Shown piece after piece: positions 25,542 to 34,298 of a DNA stretch of 64,000 bases; the first letter of the stretch is position 1, and every line of letters begins with the position of its first letter. The position numbers were made by a program, and so were the translations under genes. Origin of the DNA: Nostoc paludosum FACHB-159 (GTDB lineage Bacteria > Cyanobacteriota > Cyanobacteriia > Cyanobacteriales > Nostocaceae). Under the pieces are notes generated by a model. That model saw only the letters and a list, made by a program, of their open reading frames with translations, had not been told where the DNA came from and searched no databases. The stretch spans positions 1-64,000 of the forward strand of contig NZ_JACJTU010000041.1 of assembly GCF_014698835.1 (NCBI RefSeq). The letters are read 5' to 3'.

Positions 25542-25958
25542 AACTTTTGGACTGATTTCCCCCTTTAAGATACTTGTTTACTGGGGGTTTGGGGGACACC
25601 CCCAACAAGCAATGAACGCCTCTTTCCCGCAGGGAAAGCAGCGCGGAGCGCGTTAAGGCGTATTGCTTGCCTAAGCCCCCACGCGAGAACCAGGGCAACC
25701 CAATCTCCGGGGCATCGCGCGGATCTAGCAGCAACGCCACAGTGTGTAATCTAGGGCAATCCTGAGATGTGGCTGTGTGTGAGGGCTGGTAAGGAGCCAG
25801 CACCTATTTTCTTGTTTTTGATATTTTTTAGCCTAATCTAAAAGGGCAGATGTGTAGCTGTTTTTTGTTTCTATTCGTCACATCTACACAAGAATCTTAA
25901 AGTTCTTTTGTACTATTTTTCTTTACAATTGAATAATTTGTTACTACTACTGCTGACT
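25542..25958. other. GC-rich structured non-coding region beside oriT
   Basis: About 260 bp (25545-25800) is clearly more G+C-rich than its surroundings. It has clustered inverted repeats: GGGGGTTTGGGGGACACCCCC near 25583, CTTTCCC/GGGAAAG at 25622-25638, and GCGCG/GCGCG at 25641-25652, nested in ACGCCT/AGGCGT. A minus-strand frame of 89 codons spans it, but the composition follows the repeats and I do not call it a gene. It is probably part of the transfer or replication origin. The last 150 bp lead into the following gene. Confidence 0.45.
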
Positions 25959-26456
25959 ATGCCTCGCAAACCTAAAGCCGTCCTTTTATCTAAACTAGAC
26001 GACATTCAAGCCAGCCTTAAACAAAAAGCGGCCACTCCTAAAACTATCAGTCTTGAGGAGTTGGTCAAGAGTTTGGCTAAACCTATTCAGGATATGTTGT
26101 CTGCTGGTTACGATTATTCGGATGTGGCTGAGGTATTCAAAGAGCATGGTGTTGAACTAGCTGCTAGTGGTATTAAGAGTTTTCACAAGAAAGCTTTGGC
26201 AACTGATACTGATATATCTGGTGATAATTCTCTTGGTTCATCTGAGCAATCAATTTCTGAATTAGCATCTGAATCAACTGATGATGAGGCTACAAATGGT
26301 GATGGTATCTCAGCAGTTGATTCAGATGGCTCATCTAATTCATTGTCAGAGCCGAGTGAACAATCTTCTGATTCTACAAATAAAACCACTAAAGGAAAAA
26401 GAGCAGCAGCTAAGACTCATGGACAGTTTAATGTCACTGACAGGAGTGATTTATGA
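25959..26456 (+). CDS. Mobilisation-associated protein, 165 residues
   Basis: I chose ATG 25959 (MPRKPKAVLLSKLDDIQ) over an upstream start at 25908 that would add a hydrophobic leader. Residues 1-70 form helices with a possible DNA-binding segment (YSDVAEVFKEHGVELAASGIKSFHKKAL). The rest is Ser/Asp/Glu-rich and ends basic. It overlaps the ATPase gene by 4 bp (ATGA). Its position, divergent from mobC and coupled to a MobD/StbB-like ATPase, suggests a StbA/TraK-like role at oriT or in plasmid positioning. The family is not certain. Confidence 0.6.
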   Translation: MPRKPKAVLLSKLDDIQASLKQKAATPKTISLEELVKSLAKPIQDMLSAGYDYSDVAEVFKEHGVELAASGIKSFHKKALATDTDISGDNSLGSSEQSISELASESTDDEATNGDGISAVDSDGSSNSLSEPSEQSSDSTNKTTKGKRAAAKTHGQFNVTDRSDL

Positions 26457-27289
26457 AACGCATTGTCATGATTTTGGGCGGGAAGGGCGGTACGGGTAAG
26501 ACTGCTTTTACTCGCTTGCTATTGGATGTAATGCACTCGAAGGGGATTAATTATCTCGCTTATGATGCTGATACAGAGAATCCTGAGTTGTATGAGTATT
26601 ATCAAAATTTTGGTAATGGTGTCAGGCTGTTAAATTTCCTGGAGGTGGCTGAGGCGAAACGCTTTTTTACGGAAATTAAAGCGGAATCACCAGACTCAAT
26701 AGTCGTAGATATGCCGGGGGCATCTAGCAATAAAACGCGGGAGATTATCAGTAAGTTTGGGCTATTCAAGATTGCTGGTGATTTGGGTTATCGGGTAACG
26801 CTGGTGACTGTATTAAATCTTGGTTATTCGGTGATTACTAGTTTAAAAATTATGGCGGAATTCTGTGGCTCTCAGGCTGATTATGTGGTGGTGAAAAATC
26901 TCTGTTGGGATAAGGGTTCGGGTTTTCTGCGCTGGGAGAATAGCAAAACTTCGGCTGCTATAGCTGAATTTAAAGGTATAGAAATTGAAATGCCTGAGCT
27001 AGATTACTCGACTTTTGACACGTTGACGGAAAAAGGTCTGCCTTATTCGGCGGCGACTGAGGAGAATGGTTTTCCTTTTGGTGATTATCTGCTGGTAAGT
27101 GGGTTTTTAGATCAGGCTAAACCGGAGTTGGAGAAGGCTGGGGTTTATTTGGGTTTACAAAAATCTGAGAACAATCAACCAGCAGTTGAGTCAAATACTT
27201 CTCGGAAAACTCAGGCTTCTACTCAGTCAAGTCAGACTAAAGTAACTGCTTCTACTTCTCGTCGGGTTCAAAAGAAAGCTAGTGAGTAA
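26453..27289 (+). CDS. MobD/StbB/TraL-like P-loop ATPase
   Basis: 278 residues. A ParA-like Walker A (GGKGGTGKTAFTR, residues 9-21), LAYDADTENPELYEYY as the A' region, and SIVVDMPGASSNKT as Walker B. It lacks ParA-type features further on and has a Ser/Thr/Gln-rich C-terminus ending in basic residues. Proteins of this kind (MobD, StbB, TraL) accompany mobilisation regions and affect plasmid location and transfer. It is translationally coupled to the preceding gene and part of the mobilisation region. Confidence 0.8.
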   Translation: MKRIVMILGGKGGTGKTAFTRLLLDVMHSKGINYLAYDADTENPELYEYYQNFGNGVRLLNFLEVAEAKRFFTEIKAESPDSIVVDMPGASSNKTREIISKFGLFKIAGDLGYRVTLVTVLNLGYSVITSLKIMAEFCGSQADYVVVKNLCWDKGSGFLRWENSKTSAAIAEFKGIEIEMPELDYSTFDTLTEKGLPYSAATEENGFPFGDYLLVSGFLDQAKPELEKAGVYLGLQKSENNQPAVESNTSRKTQASTQSSQTKVTASTSRRVQKKASE

Positions 27290-27442
27290 TCATGCTTATG
27301 CTCAGAGGGGCATGGCTGCAATCATTGATGATTTTGGACTGAGGAGAGGGTTAGAGTCTGGGGTTTAGGGTCGGAGTTTTTAGTCCATCCTCTACGCCAT
27401 ACATTACACCTAATCTCAAGTATTAATTTTGGTGTGTGACTT

Positions 27443-28186
27443 ATGAATAATGGCAACGGCAATGGCTTTTCTAGTCATCAGAGTGACTCAATTGGTAGTT
27501 CTGTAGATGCCAGTGAACTGGGTGAGGTGAAGACGGCACTGGGCAGATTATATAAAGAGTTTGACAGTTTTAAGCAGTCACAAAAAACTGAACGGGAACG
27601 CGATAGGGCGGAGTTACAAGCATGGGCGCAAACGAATCTGATTCAGAATCAACTTCTCAGCAAGGCTATGGTGACTATCGAGATGTTGACGGAACAGTTG
27701 AAGACTCAGAATCTCTCCTCGCACGAGTTCGAGCAGAACAACGCCGATTTGATGCAGCAATTAACTCTCTTCATGACGCAATTGCAGAATACTCCCGCAT
27801 CGTCGCCCACAATCGAGAACTTAGAGTTCAAAGGGCTGAGGAGCGAAGTCGCCGCGCTCAAGTCGAATTGGAGCGACCTAGTGAGTCACACGAACAGGTT
27901 GACTACGACCATTCAGGAGTTGAAGAATACTCCGACTCCGAAACCTATCACGATAGAAAAAGAGGTTTATCGCGCTGAACCTATCAGTAAATATGGCACG
28001 ATTGGAATGTTTACGGCTTTATTTACTTTGTCGATTTTCTTTCTAGTCAATATTTTTATTCCGGTGAAAATCTCTGACGGTTTTTACAGTTATCTCCAAC
28101 AGATTTTAGAGCATACTGGTTGGACTAATACCAAGTTACAACGAGTTGAACGCCGTCTTGGTACTGACCCTAATCGGCGCAGGTAA
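27443..28186 (+). CDS. Coiled-coil protein with C-terminal membrane anchor
   Basis: 247 residues. The Asn/Gly/Ser-rich start is followed by a long Gln/Glu/Leu coiled coil (about 25-175). One membrane segment lies near 192-212 (GMFTALFTLSIFFLVNIFI), with a basic C-terminus (RVERRLGTDPNRRR). It lies 153 bp after the ATPase gene and may anchor the relaxosome or ATPase at the membrane. In its middle another frame is open for 118 codons with its own Shine-Dalgarno (27622-27978). Confidence 0.65.
   Translation: MNNGNGNGFSSHQSDSIGSSVDASELGEVKTALGRLYKEFDSFKQSQKTERERDRAELQAWAQTNLIQNQLLSKAMVTIEMLTEQLKTQNLSSHEFEQNNADLMQQLTLFMTQLQNTPASSPTIENLEFKGLRSEVAALKSNWSDLVSHTNRLTTTIQELKNTPTPKPITIEKEVYRAEPISKYGTIGMFTALFTLSIFFLVNIFIPVKISDGFYSYLQQILEHTGWTNTKLQRVERRLGTDPNRRR
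27622..27978 (+). CDS. Possible overprinted gene within the coiled-coil gene
   Basis: 118 codons in another frame of 27443-28186. GGAG lies 8 bases before the ATG. The product is acidic then basic, with a helical centre (LLARVRAEQRRFDAAINSLHDAIAEYS) and no odd residue runs. Codon choice in this frame looks ordinary for the window, while the larger gene here uses more ACG, TCG and GAG codons than its own 5' part. Overlapping genes are known in mobilisation regions. Both frames may be translated; no homologue is known to me. Confidence 0.35.
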   Translation: MGANESDSESTSQQGYGDYRDVDGTVEDSESLLARVRAEQRRFDAAINSLHDAIAEYSRIVAHNRELRVQRAEERSRRAQVELERPSESHEQVDYDHSGVEEYSDSETYHDRKRGLSR

Positions 28187-28324
28187 ATGGGATTTAGCTG
28201 ATGATTTTTAATGATTCTCGATGGGTTAAATCTTCAAGTTTATCCATAGCAGAGCTAGGCTATCTTAGCCGATAGCACTGAGAATAATAGTTGAGTTTTC
28301 AGTGTATTAACGAGAGGTTATACA

Positions 28325-31300
28325 CTACTGCAATACCTCAAGCCAACTTGAAAAACATTCTACTTGCCGCAAGCTGGGGTCAAGAGTTGTATCGTCAAGC
28401 CAAACAATAAATTTGGTGATTATACTACCGCCATGATTCTCAGTTTTAACGCGGATAACTACACCTTCTTTACCATCACGTACCGTTCCTAATGTATGAG
28501 GACGAATTCTGACTCTTGTTCCTTTATTAATACTGGGTGTTGGTTCTGTTTGGGTAAGAGATGAGTTAGTGTCATCTGTGGCAATTTCATTCTCAACAAG
28601 GGGAGTTTGCACCGCAATAAGGGTGTCTGCCACCCCAGTTACCACCCCAGTTGCCACCCCAAGAATGCTTGATTTCTGGGCATCGCACCCCACCCACCCC
28701 AATTGGGCTGGATTGGTTTCACTATTGTGATTCTCTTTGGGATTGGGTGGTAATGGTTCTGGTAATGGCTCTGGTAGTGACTTTGGTAATGGAGTGGTGG
28801 GTTGTTGTTCTTGATTCATCAAGGTTTGGGCTATTGTTGGTGCTGTTTCTTGTGGTTGGGGATGTTCATTTTGGAATTGACATTGATGATGATGATTTAT
28901 TTTTTCTTCAATGGCAGAAAGGAAATTGGGGTGGGTGGGGTGGAGGTCTTGATTTTGCGTGGTTTTTTGGGGTGGGAATTGGGGTGGAATTGGGGTGCTA
29001 GCGGTGCTTATTGCGGTGGGAGATGAGCTTATTGACAATGAACTTGACTCATCTGGTGGTGAACTAGAGTTAAAGCCAATGCCTTGGATTGCCAAAACTG
29101 TTTTCTTGCCACTGGGGTGGGGTATGGTGAGTTTTTTAGCTTTGGGGAATAGCTGTAAAAAGCGAGGGATAATTTGATTCGGGGCTTTGATATTTTTATC
29201 GCTGGGTTTGGCTTGGTCTACCCAAACGGCTTTAAACTTGCCGTTACTGGTTTCTTCATAGTCCAGTGTGCCGTTATCCTGATACCACTGTTCTAAAACT
29301 GTCCAAATTTCGTTAGCAGTTAAGATGCTGTTGGGGTTGTAGTCTAAGCCCACATCTTGACAGAACTGGAACAGGTGACAATTTTCGGTTTGAATGGCAG
29401 CTAAGGCAGCTTCTGTGGGGTTGTAGTCAATGCCATCCCGCATTAGGTCTACCAAAGCTTGCAGGACGCGGTTTAAAAATGCGGGGACAACCATTGTTTG
29501 CACAAAGATGGGGTCGTATTTAAACCGGGGGTCGGCTTCAATTTCGCCTTTAGTGGGGTCGGCGTTGACGACAAAGGTTTTGTTAAAGGAAAGCACAGCA
29601 TAGCGGCTGATGATTGCTTCTAGAGTCCCTTGCAGGTTGGGGGTGTCGTTGACGTTAAATAAGGCGATGGCGTTGGGGGTAAATTCTTCACTATCTACGC
29701 CCTTACGTTCGGCATCCAGGGGTTCGCCAGTGATGAAGGCTTTCAAACTTTGAATTTTGTCTAAGCGGTTGGTGTTGGTATTTTCGGTGGCCCAGTTGAC
29801 GCGGCTATGGACTAACTTCGCCAAGGAGAATTTTCGCCCCTCGTCGTAGGCAGCAAAGTCAGTCAAGGTGCAGCCGGTGATGCCGCGCTTGCCATACATC
29901 AGGCTGACAACTTCCCGCAGGGTGTCTTTACCGTTGTTGCCATCGCCCCGACACAGCAAGCCCTTGATTAAGCGGCCTTTGTGTTTTCGCACGGTGGGGA
30001 GGTCAAGGGAGGCGGCTATGGTTCGCAAGAAGATTTCTGCTTGGGCAGGGTCGAGGCAAGACAAGAGGAGATCGCAATAAGTAGTATCAGCATTGGGGTC
30101 ATAAAGGGCGATGGGTTTGTAGGTGTAGTAAAGGTCTGGGGTATGCTCAATTAGTTGCCAACTGGGGATTTTATTCTCCCAGATAATTTGTAAAACACCG
30201 TTAACACAATTGATCCCCGGTGGGTTGAGTGCATCGGGTCTGACACCGACGCGGATTTTCACCCAGCGTAAAATCTTTTCGACAGCTGCGGGGTTGGCAT
30301 AGGGGAAACGAATTTGACTGCCTTGGAGTACGGGGTAATTGTTGCAAAAGTTAGCAATCCGTCTTAACTCGACGACATCGGGGCTGTGTTCGTAGTAGGT
30401 GTTATCCCAACAGTAGAGTTTGTCTAAGGCACAAATCCAAGGTTTATCGCCGTAGAGCATTTCAAATGCTTTTTGGGTGATTTCGCTTAAGGGCTGGAAG
30501 TCGTCGGGGATGTCGGCGAGAAAATCATTGGCTTCTTGGACTCGTTGGTCAAATTCCGCTTGTCCGTCCACGGCGGCGTGAATTTCCTCTTCTAGTTTGC
30601 GGATAAAATCAGGGACTGACATTTGCGCCAGAATTTGTTCGATGTCGCTGGCTTCATGGGGTAAATTGTCGTAAATTTGTTTGGGGTTAATTAGGACGCA
30701 GGGCAAGCCCACATCGATGCAGCATTTCTGAAAAGTTTGGGCTTTCTTCATGCCTGTGGTGTCTGGGTCATACAAGAACACCATGACTGCTATGAGCAAT
30801 TCTGTTTTAATTTGGGTGAGGATGCGTTTGATTTCTGCTTCACTCCAATTACTGCCTTGGAAGGTGGAGCTAGCAATTTGGTGGGTTCTGGCGATTTCTA
30901 CGCATTTTTCGCCTTCTTGCCATAGTATTGCGGCTGTGCCTGGGGTGTTTTTCGCGGCGGCTAGAGCTTCGTCGAGTCGGTATGCACTCCAGTCATCATC
31001 GCCTTTAGTCCATTGCCATGAGCCGTCAGCAGCAATGTGGCACTGTACAAAGGTTTTATCGCTGCCTTTGGTTTTGCTGCTGTCTGGCCAATCAAAGCGA
31101 GATACCTGTTGGTGAGGAGAATATTTGTAGACGGTTTCGACAACGTTGGCTAAGTTAGCTTTGGCTGTTGCCACCTGCCTTTTCACTCGTTTGGGGATGA
31201 GTGAGGGTTGTTGAGGTTGGGGGCAGTCTGTAACTGGAGTATCCAGTCTTGCTAATGTCGCATCTGCTGGGACTGGGACTGGCTCTTTTTTAGGTAACGG

Positions 31301-31603
31301 GCGCACCTGGGGGAAAGTTACCCCTCTGCTCCTCTGCTCCCCTCCCCCTCTGCCCCTCTGCCCAAAAGCTCCCCTGCTCCCCCGAACCTCCTCCCAGGGA
31401 GAAACCGCTTCCCTAATATCCCGGCACTCACATTGATTCCAGCATTGATACTCGCCCGTTTCCGGGTCGATAGTCAGGTTGTTGCCGCTACACACGGGGC
31501 AGATATAACGATTTTTCTCCTTGGTTGGAGTCAGTTTTTCTGTAAAGTTCCGAATGTCAAAAGTCTTGATGTTGTTGTTTGGTAGTAACCCTATAAGTGT
31601 CAT
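28325..31603 (-). CDS. Plasmid primase-helicase (zinc finger, TOPRIM-like, P4-type helicase)
   Basis: About 1092 residues from ATG 31603, chosen because GGAG lies 8 bases upstream. A zinc-finger-like start (YICPVCSG, then YQCWNQCEC), a TOPRIM/DUF3854-like region around 235-325 (AAILWQEGEKCVEIA, VMVFLYDPDTTGMKKA), a D5_N-like region, and a P4/D5-type SF3 helicase with GDGNNGKDTLRE near 560. The last 250 residues are Pro/Ser/Gln-rich and end in a small beta domain (TRVRIRPHTLGTV..). Such proteins start replication on cyanobacterial plasmids. This is the best replication-protein candidate of the inner segment. Confidence 0.85.
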   Translation of the reverse strand: MTLIGLLPNNNIKTFDIRNFTEKLTPTKEKNRYICPVCSGNNLTIDPETGEYQCWNQCECRDIREAVSPWEEVRGSRGAFGQRGRGGGEQRSRGVTFPQVRPLPKKEPVPVPADATLARLDTPVTDCPQPQQPSLIPKRVKRQVATAKANLANVVETVYKYSPHQQVSRFDWPDSSKTKGSDKTFVQCHIAADGSWQWTKGDDDWSAYRLDEALAAAKNTPGTAAILWQEGEKCVEIARTHQIASSTFQGSNWSEAEIKRILTQIKTELLIAVMVFLYDPDTTGMKKAQTFQKCCIDVGLPCVLINPKQIYDNLPHEASDIEQILAQMSVPDFIRKLEEEIHAAVDGQAEFDQRVQEANDFLADIPDDFQPLSEITQKAFEMLYGDKPWICALDKLYCWDNTYYEHSPDVVELRRIANFCNNYPVLQGSQIRFPYANPAAVEKILRWVKIRVGVRPDALNPPGINCVNGVLQIIWENKIPSWQLIEHTPDLYYTYKPIALYDPNADTTYCDLLLSCLDPAQAEIFLRTIAASLDLPTVRKHKGRLIKGLLCRGDGNNGKDTLREVVSLMYGKRGITGCTLTDFAAYDEGRKFSLAKLVHSRVNWATENTNTNRLDKIQSLKAFITGEPLDAERKGVDSEEFTPNAIALFNVNDTPNLQGTLEAIISRYAVLSFNKTFVVNADPTKGEIEADPRFKYDPIFVQTMVVPAFLNRVLQALVDLMRDGIDYNPTEAALAAIQTENCHLFQFCQDVGLDYNPNSILTANEIWTVLEQWYQDNGTLDYEETSNGKFKAVWVDQAKPSDKNIKAPNQIIPRFLQLFPKAKKLTIPHPSGKKTVLAIQGIGFNSSSPPDESSSLSISSSPTAISTASTPIPPQFPPQKTTQNQDLHPTHPNFLSAIEEKINHHHQCQFQNEHPQPQETAPTIAQTLMNQEQQPTTPLPKSLPEPLPEPLPPNPKENHNSETNPAQLGWVGCDAQKSSILGVATGVVTGVADTLIAVQTPLVENEIATDDTNSSLTQTEPTPSINKGTRVRIRPHTLGTVRDGKEGVVIRVKTENHGGSIITKFIVWLDDTTLDPSLRQVECFSSWLEVLQ

Positions 31604-31965
31604 TGTTAACTCCAATTCCTGGTATGGGTGGGCATTGGAGCGGGTTCTGTGCCATAAATGCTGGATATATTTCAGGACTGCTGCTTATTCTTTTGATCTC
31701 ACCAATTTGTTAAATGTCTTATCCGCATTTGGTGAAATCAAAGATGTGCAAAAAATCTGTCACATTTTACGGGAATTTTTCCAGCAGAAAGTAACAAGAT
31801 TTGGTCAACAATCTTGTAATATAGATTTACGGGTACAAAACCCGCGTTCCATTCATTAGAAAGCAACCCCCCCGTAACTAAATCAGTTTTTAGGTTTCTC
31901 AGGCCCCACTGATAGAAGTTGCAGGAGATTAGCTAACCCGCTTCTCAGTTGTAAAAATTATCATA
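31604..31965. other. Intergenic region upstream of the primase
   Basis: About 360 bp. Plus-strand frames here overlap the primase promoter region and look spurious. A GGGTACAAAACCC-like inverted repeat near 31829 could be regulatory. No gene called. Confidence 0.4.
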
Positions 31966-32028
31966 TCAGTCGGTAGCCGCTCTTTGAACAGAGGGGCTAT
32001 TTTGACTTGTCTTTTTTTGGCGCTTCAC
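31966..32028 (-). CDS. Possible 20-residue peptide with a perfect Shine-Dalgarno
   Basis: GTG at 32028 is preceded by AGGAGGTGATT, an almost complete complement of the 16S rRNA 3' end, at good spacing. The basic peptide MKRQKKTSQNSPSVQRAATD follows. It lies 6 bp after the stop of another tiny frame (32034-32099). The ribosome site is the only evidence; it could be a leader peptide. Confidence 0.25.
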   Translation of the reverse strand: MKRQKKTSQNSPSVQRAATD

Positions 32029-32033
32029 TTTAA

Positions 32034-32099
32034 TCACCTCCTATGTCTTACTACTGCTAGGTCATCTTCAACACGGTCTAGTCGTTGTTTTGTAGCCAT
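32034..32099 (-). CDS. Possible 21-residue peptide
   Basis: ATG 32099, product starting MATKQRLDRVEDDLAVVR. The start resembles short helical proteins common on cyanobacterial plasmids (MAT..RLDRVE..L), but this one ends early and may be a truncated remnant. Its last codons form the Shine-Dalgarno of the next peptide. Confidence 0.25.
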   Translation of the reverse strand: MATKQRLDRVEDDLAVVRHRR

Positions 32100-32157
32100 A
32101 GTGTTTTTCTTTGTCATTCATTCATCGTGTCACTCCACTTTGGTTGGATCGCTCGCT

Positions 32158-32343
32158 CTACGCTGCCCCATCCTGTTTTTGTTGAGAGTCTTTCCAGTCA
32201 AAATACTCTTTCAATAAATCTTCTAAGCCTTGACTGTTATCAATTTCACGCTCAAGGCAAAACAATTTGAATTTTCTGAATAACTCCTTTGGGATGTGAC
32301 CCCGAAGTGCTACATAATCGGGGTCATCTTTTTTAGCGGGCAT
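32158..32343 (-). CDS. Small ribbon-helix-helix-like DNA-binding protein
   Basis: 61 residues from ATG 32343 (MPAKKDDPDYVALRGHIPKE). The pattern YVALRGHIPKELFRKFKLFCLE followed by NSQGLEDLLKEYFDWK fits a short strand plus two helices as in CopG/Arc-type proteins. An in-frame ATG at 32388 is also possible. Probably a plasmid copy-number or transcription regulator upstream of the primase gene. Confidence 0.55.
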   Translation of the reverse strand: MPAKKDDPDYVALRGHIPKELFRKFKLFCLEREIDNSQGLEDLLKEYFDWKDSQQKQDGAA

Positions 32344-32655
32344 AGTAGCTAAATATAAATTTCGCAACTTCTCTCTCCATTGAAGCATAAGGGTTACAGA
32401 ACGATTGAGTTGCTATTTATGTAAGTTATTAAGTTGCTAAGTAGCAACTTATGCTTTAACATAACAAACAAGACAGAAAAACAGCAAGCACCGTCAACCG
32501 ATTCCTGTCCACGAACCAAAGAAAAGCCCATGTTGCAAACCTTTTAGCGTGTGGACGTGACAATGCAACGGTGATTACCAGATATCTGTCTGACAACTGC
32601 CAGTACTTACCACTGGCTATTAATCACTATTTGCCCATTAATTAACAGATGCTCT

Positions 32656-33030
32656 ATGAAAGCGTCAAATTCCGCACGGGGACTTGATTTAGACTCCCCT
32701 GGCTTGTTTTGCTCAAGTTATGTTACGAAATCTGAACTCGCAAGAATTCTTAACGTTGCTCGTTCAACTTTAGTCAGTTGGGACAGCATCGCACTGTACC
32801 GCATAGAAAGCTATCGCCAAGCCTACCCAGTCAAAGCAGATGGCAGTACAGACCGTTCTTGCCCATTGTCACCCTACCAAAGCTGGGTGCTAAGTCGTGT
32901 TGGTCGTGTGATGCAAAATCTCAAATCGGCTGAACGGGTAAAGAACTATATCAAAAAGCATCCCGAAGATTTTAGTCCAGCAAAATTTCAAAGCCAATTT
33001 CATCAAGTAACTAGAGGTAATGCAGCATGA
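32656..33030 (+). CDS. HTH-containing hypothetical protein, first gene of an eight-gene operon
   Basis: 124 residues. A helix-turn-helix-like segment TKSELARILNVARSTLVSWD at 25-44 suggests DNA binding. The C-terminal half is basic and helical (RVKNYIKKHPEDFSPAKFQ). Its stop overlaps the next start (ATGA 33027-33030). As first gene it may regulate the operon that runs to 37383. Confidence 0.6.
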   Translation: MKASNSARGLDLDSPGLFCSSYVTKSELARILNVARSTLVSWDSIALYRIESYRQAYPVKADGSTDRSCPLSPYQSWVLSRVGRVMQNLKSAERVKNYIKKHPEDFSPAKFQSQFHQVTRGNAA

Positions 33031-33590
33031 AAACGAAAGATATGGTTTCTATCAAAGAAGTTTGTGAACTGCTAGAAATGCCAGAGGAAATTATTAGATT
33101 GTCTCTGCAAGAATCGCACCCAGATGATTTTGACAGCCTCAAAGAAATCAGTTTTGCTGAGTTTGAAACATTAGTTCAAATCCTCAAACAGAAAGCCGAA
33201 CAAGAAAATAATGGACAAGTAGCTGCGATTGCGCCATCAACTAACAATACTCTGCCAGTTCCCGAACAACAAAAAATCATTAATGGAGCATTAAATGCTC
33301 TGAGTGAGTTTGCCGGAAACTACACCTTAACCATTGATAAAATTACTTCCACCCTGGCATTTATCAGTGGTCAATCAGTTGTTAATAATTTCGTTCATAT
33401 CCATTCCAACACAATCAGAAACGGTTTAGAAGATTACTTAGATGAGTTAGCGGGTGAGTTAACTGCTGCTGCTCACTCCATCAAAGGAGTTGATGCTAAA
33501 GATTTTTTAGCCCAAAGGGGCATTACCCCGAAACAACGAACTGTTCAGAAATCATTAGAAGAAATCATGAATCTGGCAGCAAACATCTAG
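33027..33590 (+). CDS. Hypothetical helical protein, 187 residues
   Basis: A MerR/excisionase-like start (MVSIKEVCELLEMPEEIIRLSL) is followed by an Ala/Leu-rich helical body (LNALSEFAGNYTLTIDKITSTLAFISG) and a C-terminal region. No recognised family. It is translationally coupled to the preceding gene. Confidence 0.6.
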   Translation: MKTKDMVSIKEVCELLEMPEEIIRLSLQESHPDDFDSLKEISFAEFETLVQILKQKAEQENNGQVAAIAPSTNNTLPVPEQQKIINGALNALSEFAGNYTLTIDKITSTLAFISGQSVVNNFVHIHSNTIRNGLEDYLDELAGELTAAAHSIKGVDAKDFLAQRGITPKQRTVQKSLEEIMNLAANI

Positions 33591-33664
33591 ATATTGCCTA
33601 TAAATTAGCATTGTCAGACAGTCGCTTCTTATCGTTGTTGTTGAGTATTTCAAGAGAAAGAAAA

Positions 33665-33808
33665 ATGCACGTAATCACTGCAACTTGTTTTTATTCTGGT
33701 GTCGCTACTTTGTCTCTAATAGGTGGCATAGCAGCAGTTATTTCACCAGTCGGTGTGGGGTTATTTGTCGTAGGTTTAGCAATGTATGTCAATCAAAATC
33801 GACGCTAA
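33665..33808 (+). CDS. Small membrane protein, 47 residues
   Basis: ATG 33665, preceded by a purine-rich AAGAGAAAG. One long hydrophobic span (CFYSGVATLSLIGGIAAVIS to LFVVGLAMYV), enough for one or two membrane segments, with a basic end QNRR. It overlaps the next start. A TTG at 33611 would extend it but is less likely. Confidence 0.5.
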   Translation: MHVITATCFYSGVATLSLIGGIAAVISPVGVGLFVVGLAMYVNQNRR

Positions 33809-34034
33809 TAGAGACTCTCTAGAAGCAGCATATCAGTGGCAAGCATTAAAGGTACATCCATTAATTTTGATGGGTTGTATTGTAGTTCCTGCATTTATTG
33901 GTAGTTATGTATATACCAGTTCGCAGCAAACTAAAAATCTCAATGAATCTTTAAATGTTGAGATTAAATACTTACCTCTTTGTATCGACGAACGTTCTGA
34001 ATCGAGACTGAGATTTTCAAAGTATTTTATGTGA
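33786..34034 (+). CDS. Small membrane protein, 82 residues
   Basis: ATG 33786 lies inside the previous gene's last codons. One membrane segment (LILMGCIVVPAFIGSYVYT, about 26-44) has a cytoplasmic N-terminus and a polar C-terminal tail. No family recognised. Confidence 0.5.
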   Translation: MSIKIDANRDSLEAAYQWQALKVHPLILMGCIVVPAFIGSYVYTSSQQTKNLNESLNVEIKYLPLCIDERSESRLRFSKYFM

Positions 34035-34295
34035 ATGATGAAGACTCAAGCACTACCAGAATTGATTGCACAAGGACAAGAAATACTTTCAGCAATTCGC
34101 CAACATCCACAGTTCAAAGCTCTTGATTTTCAACCCGATGTCAATGTCGCAGATGCCCAACAAGCTTTAACTGAATTGGGCTGGGAACTGCAAGCGCACA
34201 GCAACTTAGATTTAAATCGCTTTGAAGATATGGGTTACTGGGATAAGTTGTCCCAACCAGACAGCAATATCGACTATGACGTAATACCTTATTAG
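34035..34295 (+). CDS. Hypothetical protein, 86 residues
   Basis: Starts directly after the preceding stop. Soluble and helical at the start (LPELIAQGQEILSAIRQHPQF), with an acidic C-terminus. No family recognised. Gene order and tight packing support it. Confidence 0.5.
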   Translation: MMKTQALPELIAQGQEILSAIRQHPQFKALDFQPDVNVADAQQALTELGWELQAHSNLDLNRFEDMGYWDKLSQPDSNIDYDVIPY

Positions 34296-34298
34296 GAG

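Noticed and set aside
25534..25803. 89-codon minus-strand frame in the GC-rich region
   Set aside because: It spans several inverted repeats next to the oriT candidate; its openness follows from base composition. A real gene cannot be fully excluded.
28651..29177. Plus-strand Trp/Gly/Val-rich frames
   Set aside because: They are antisense to the Pro/Gln-rich tail of the primase; the composition mirrors that tail.
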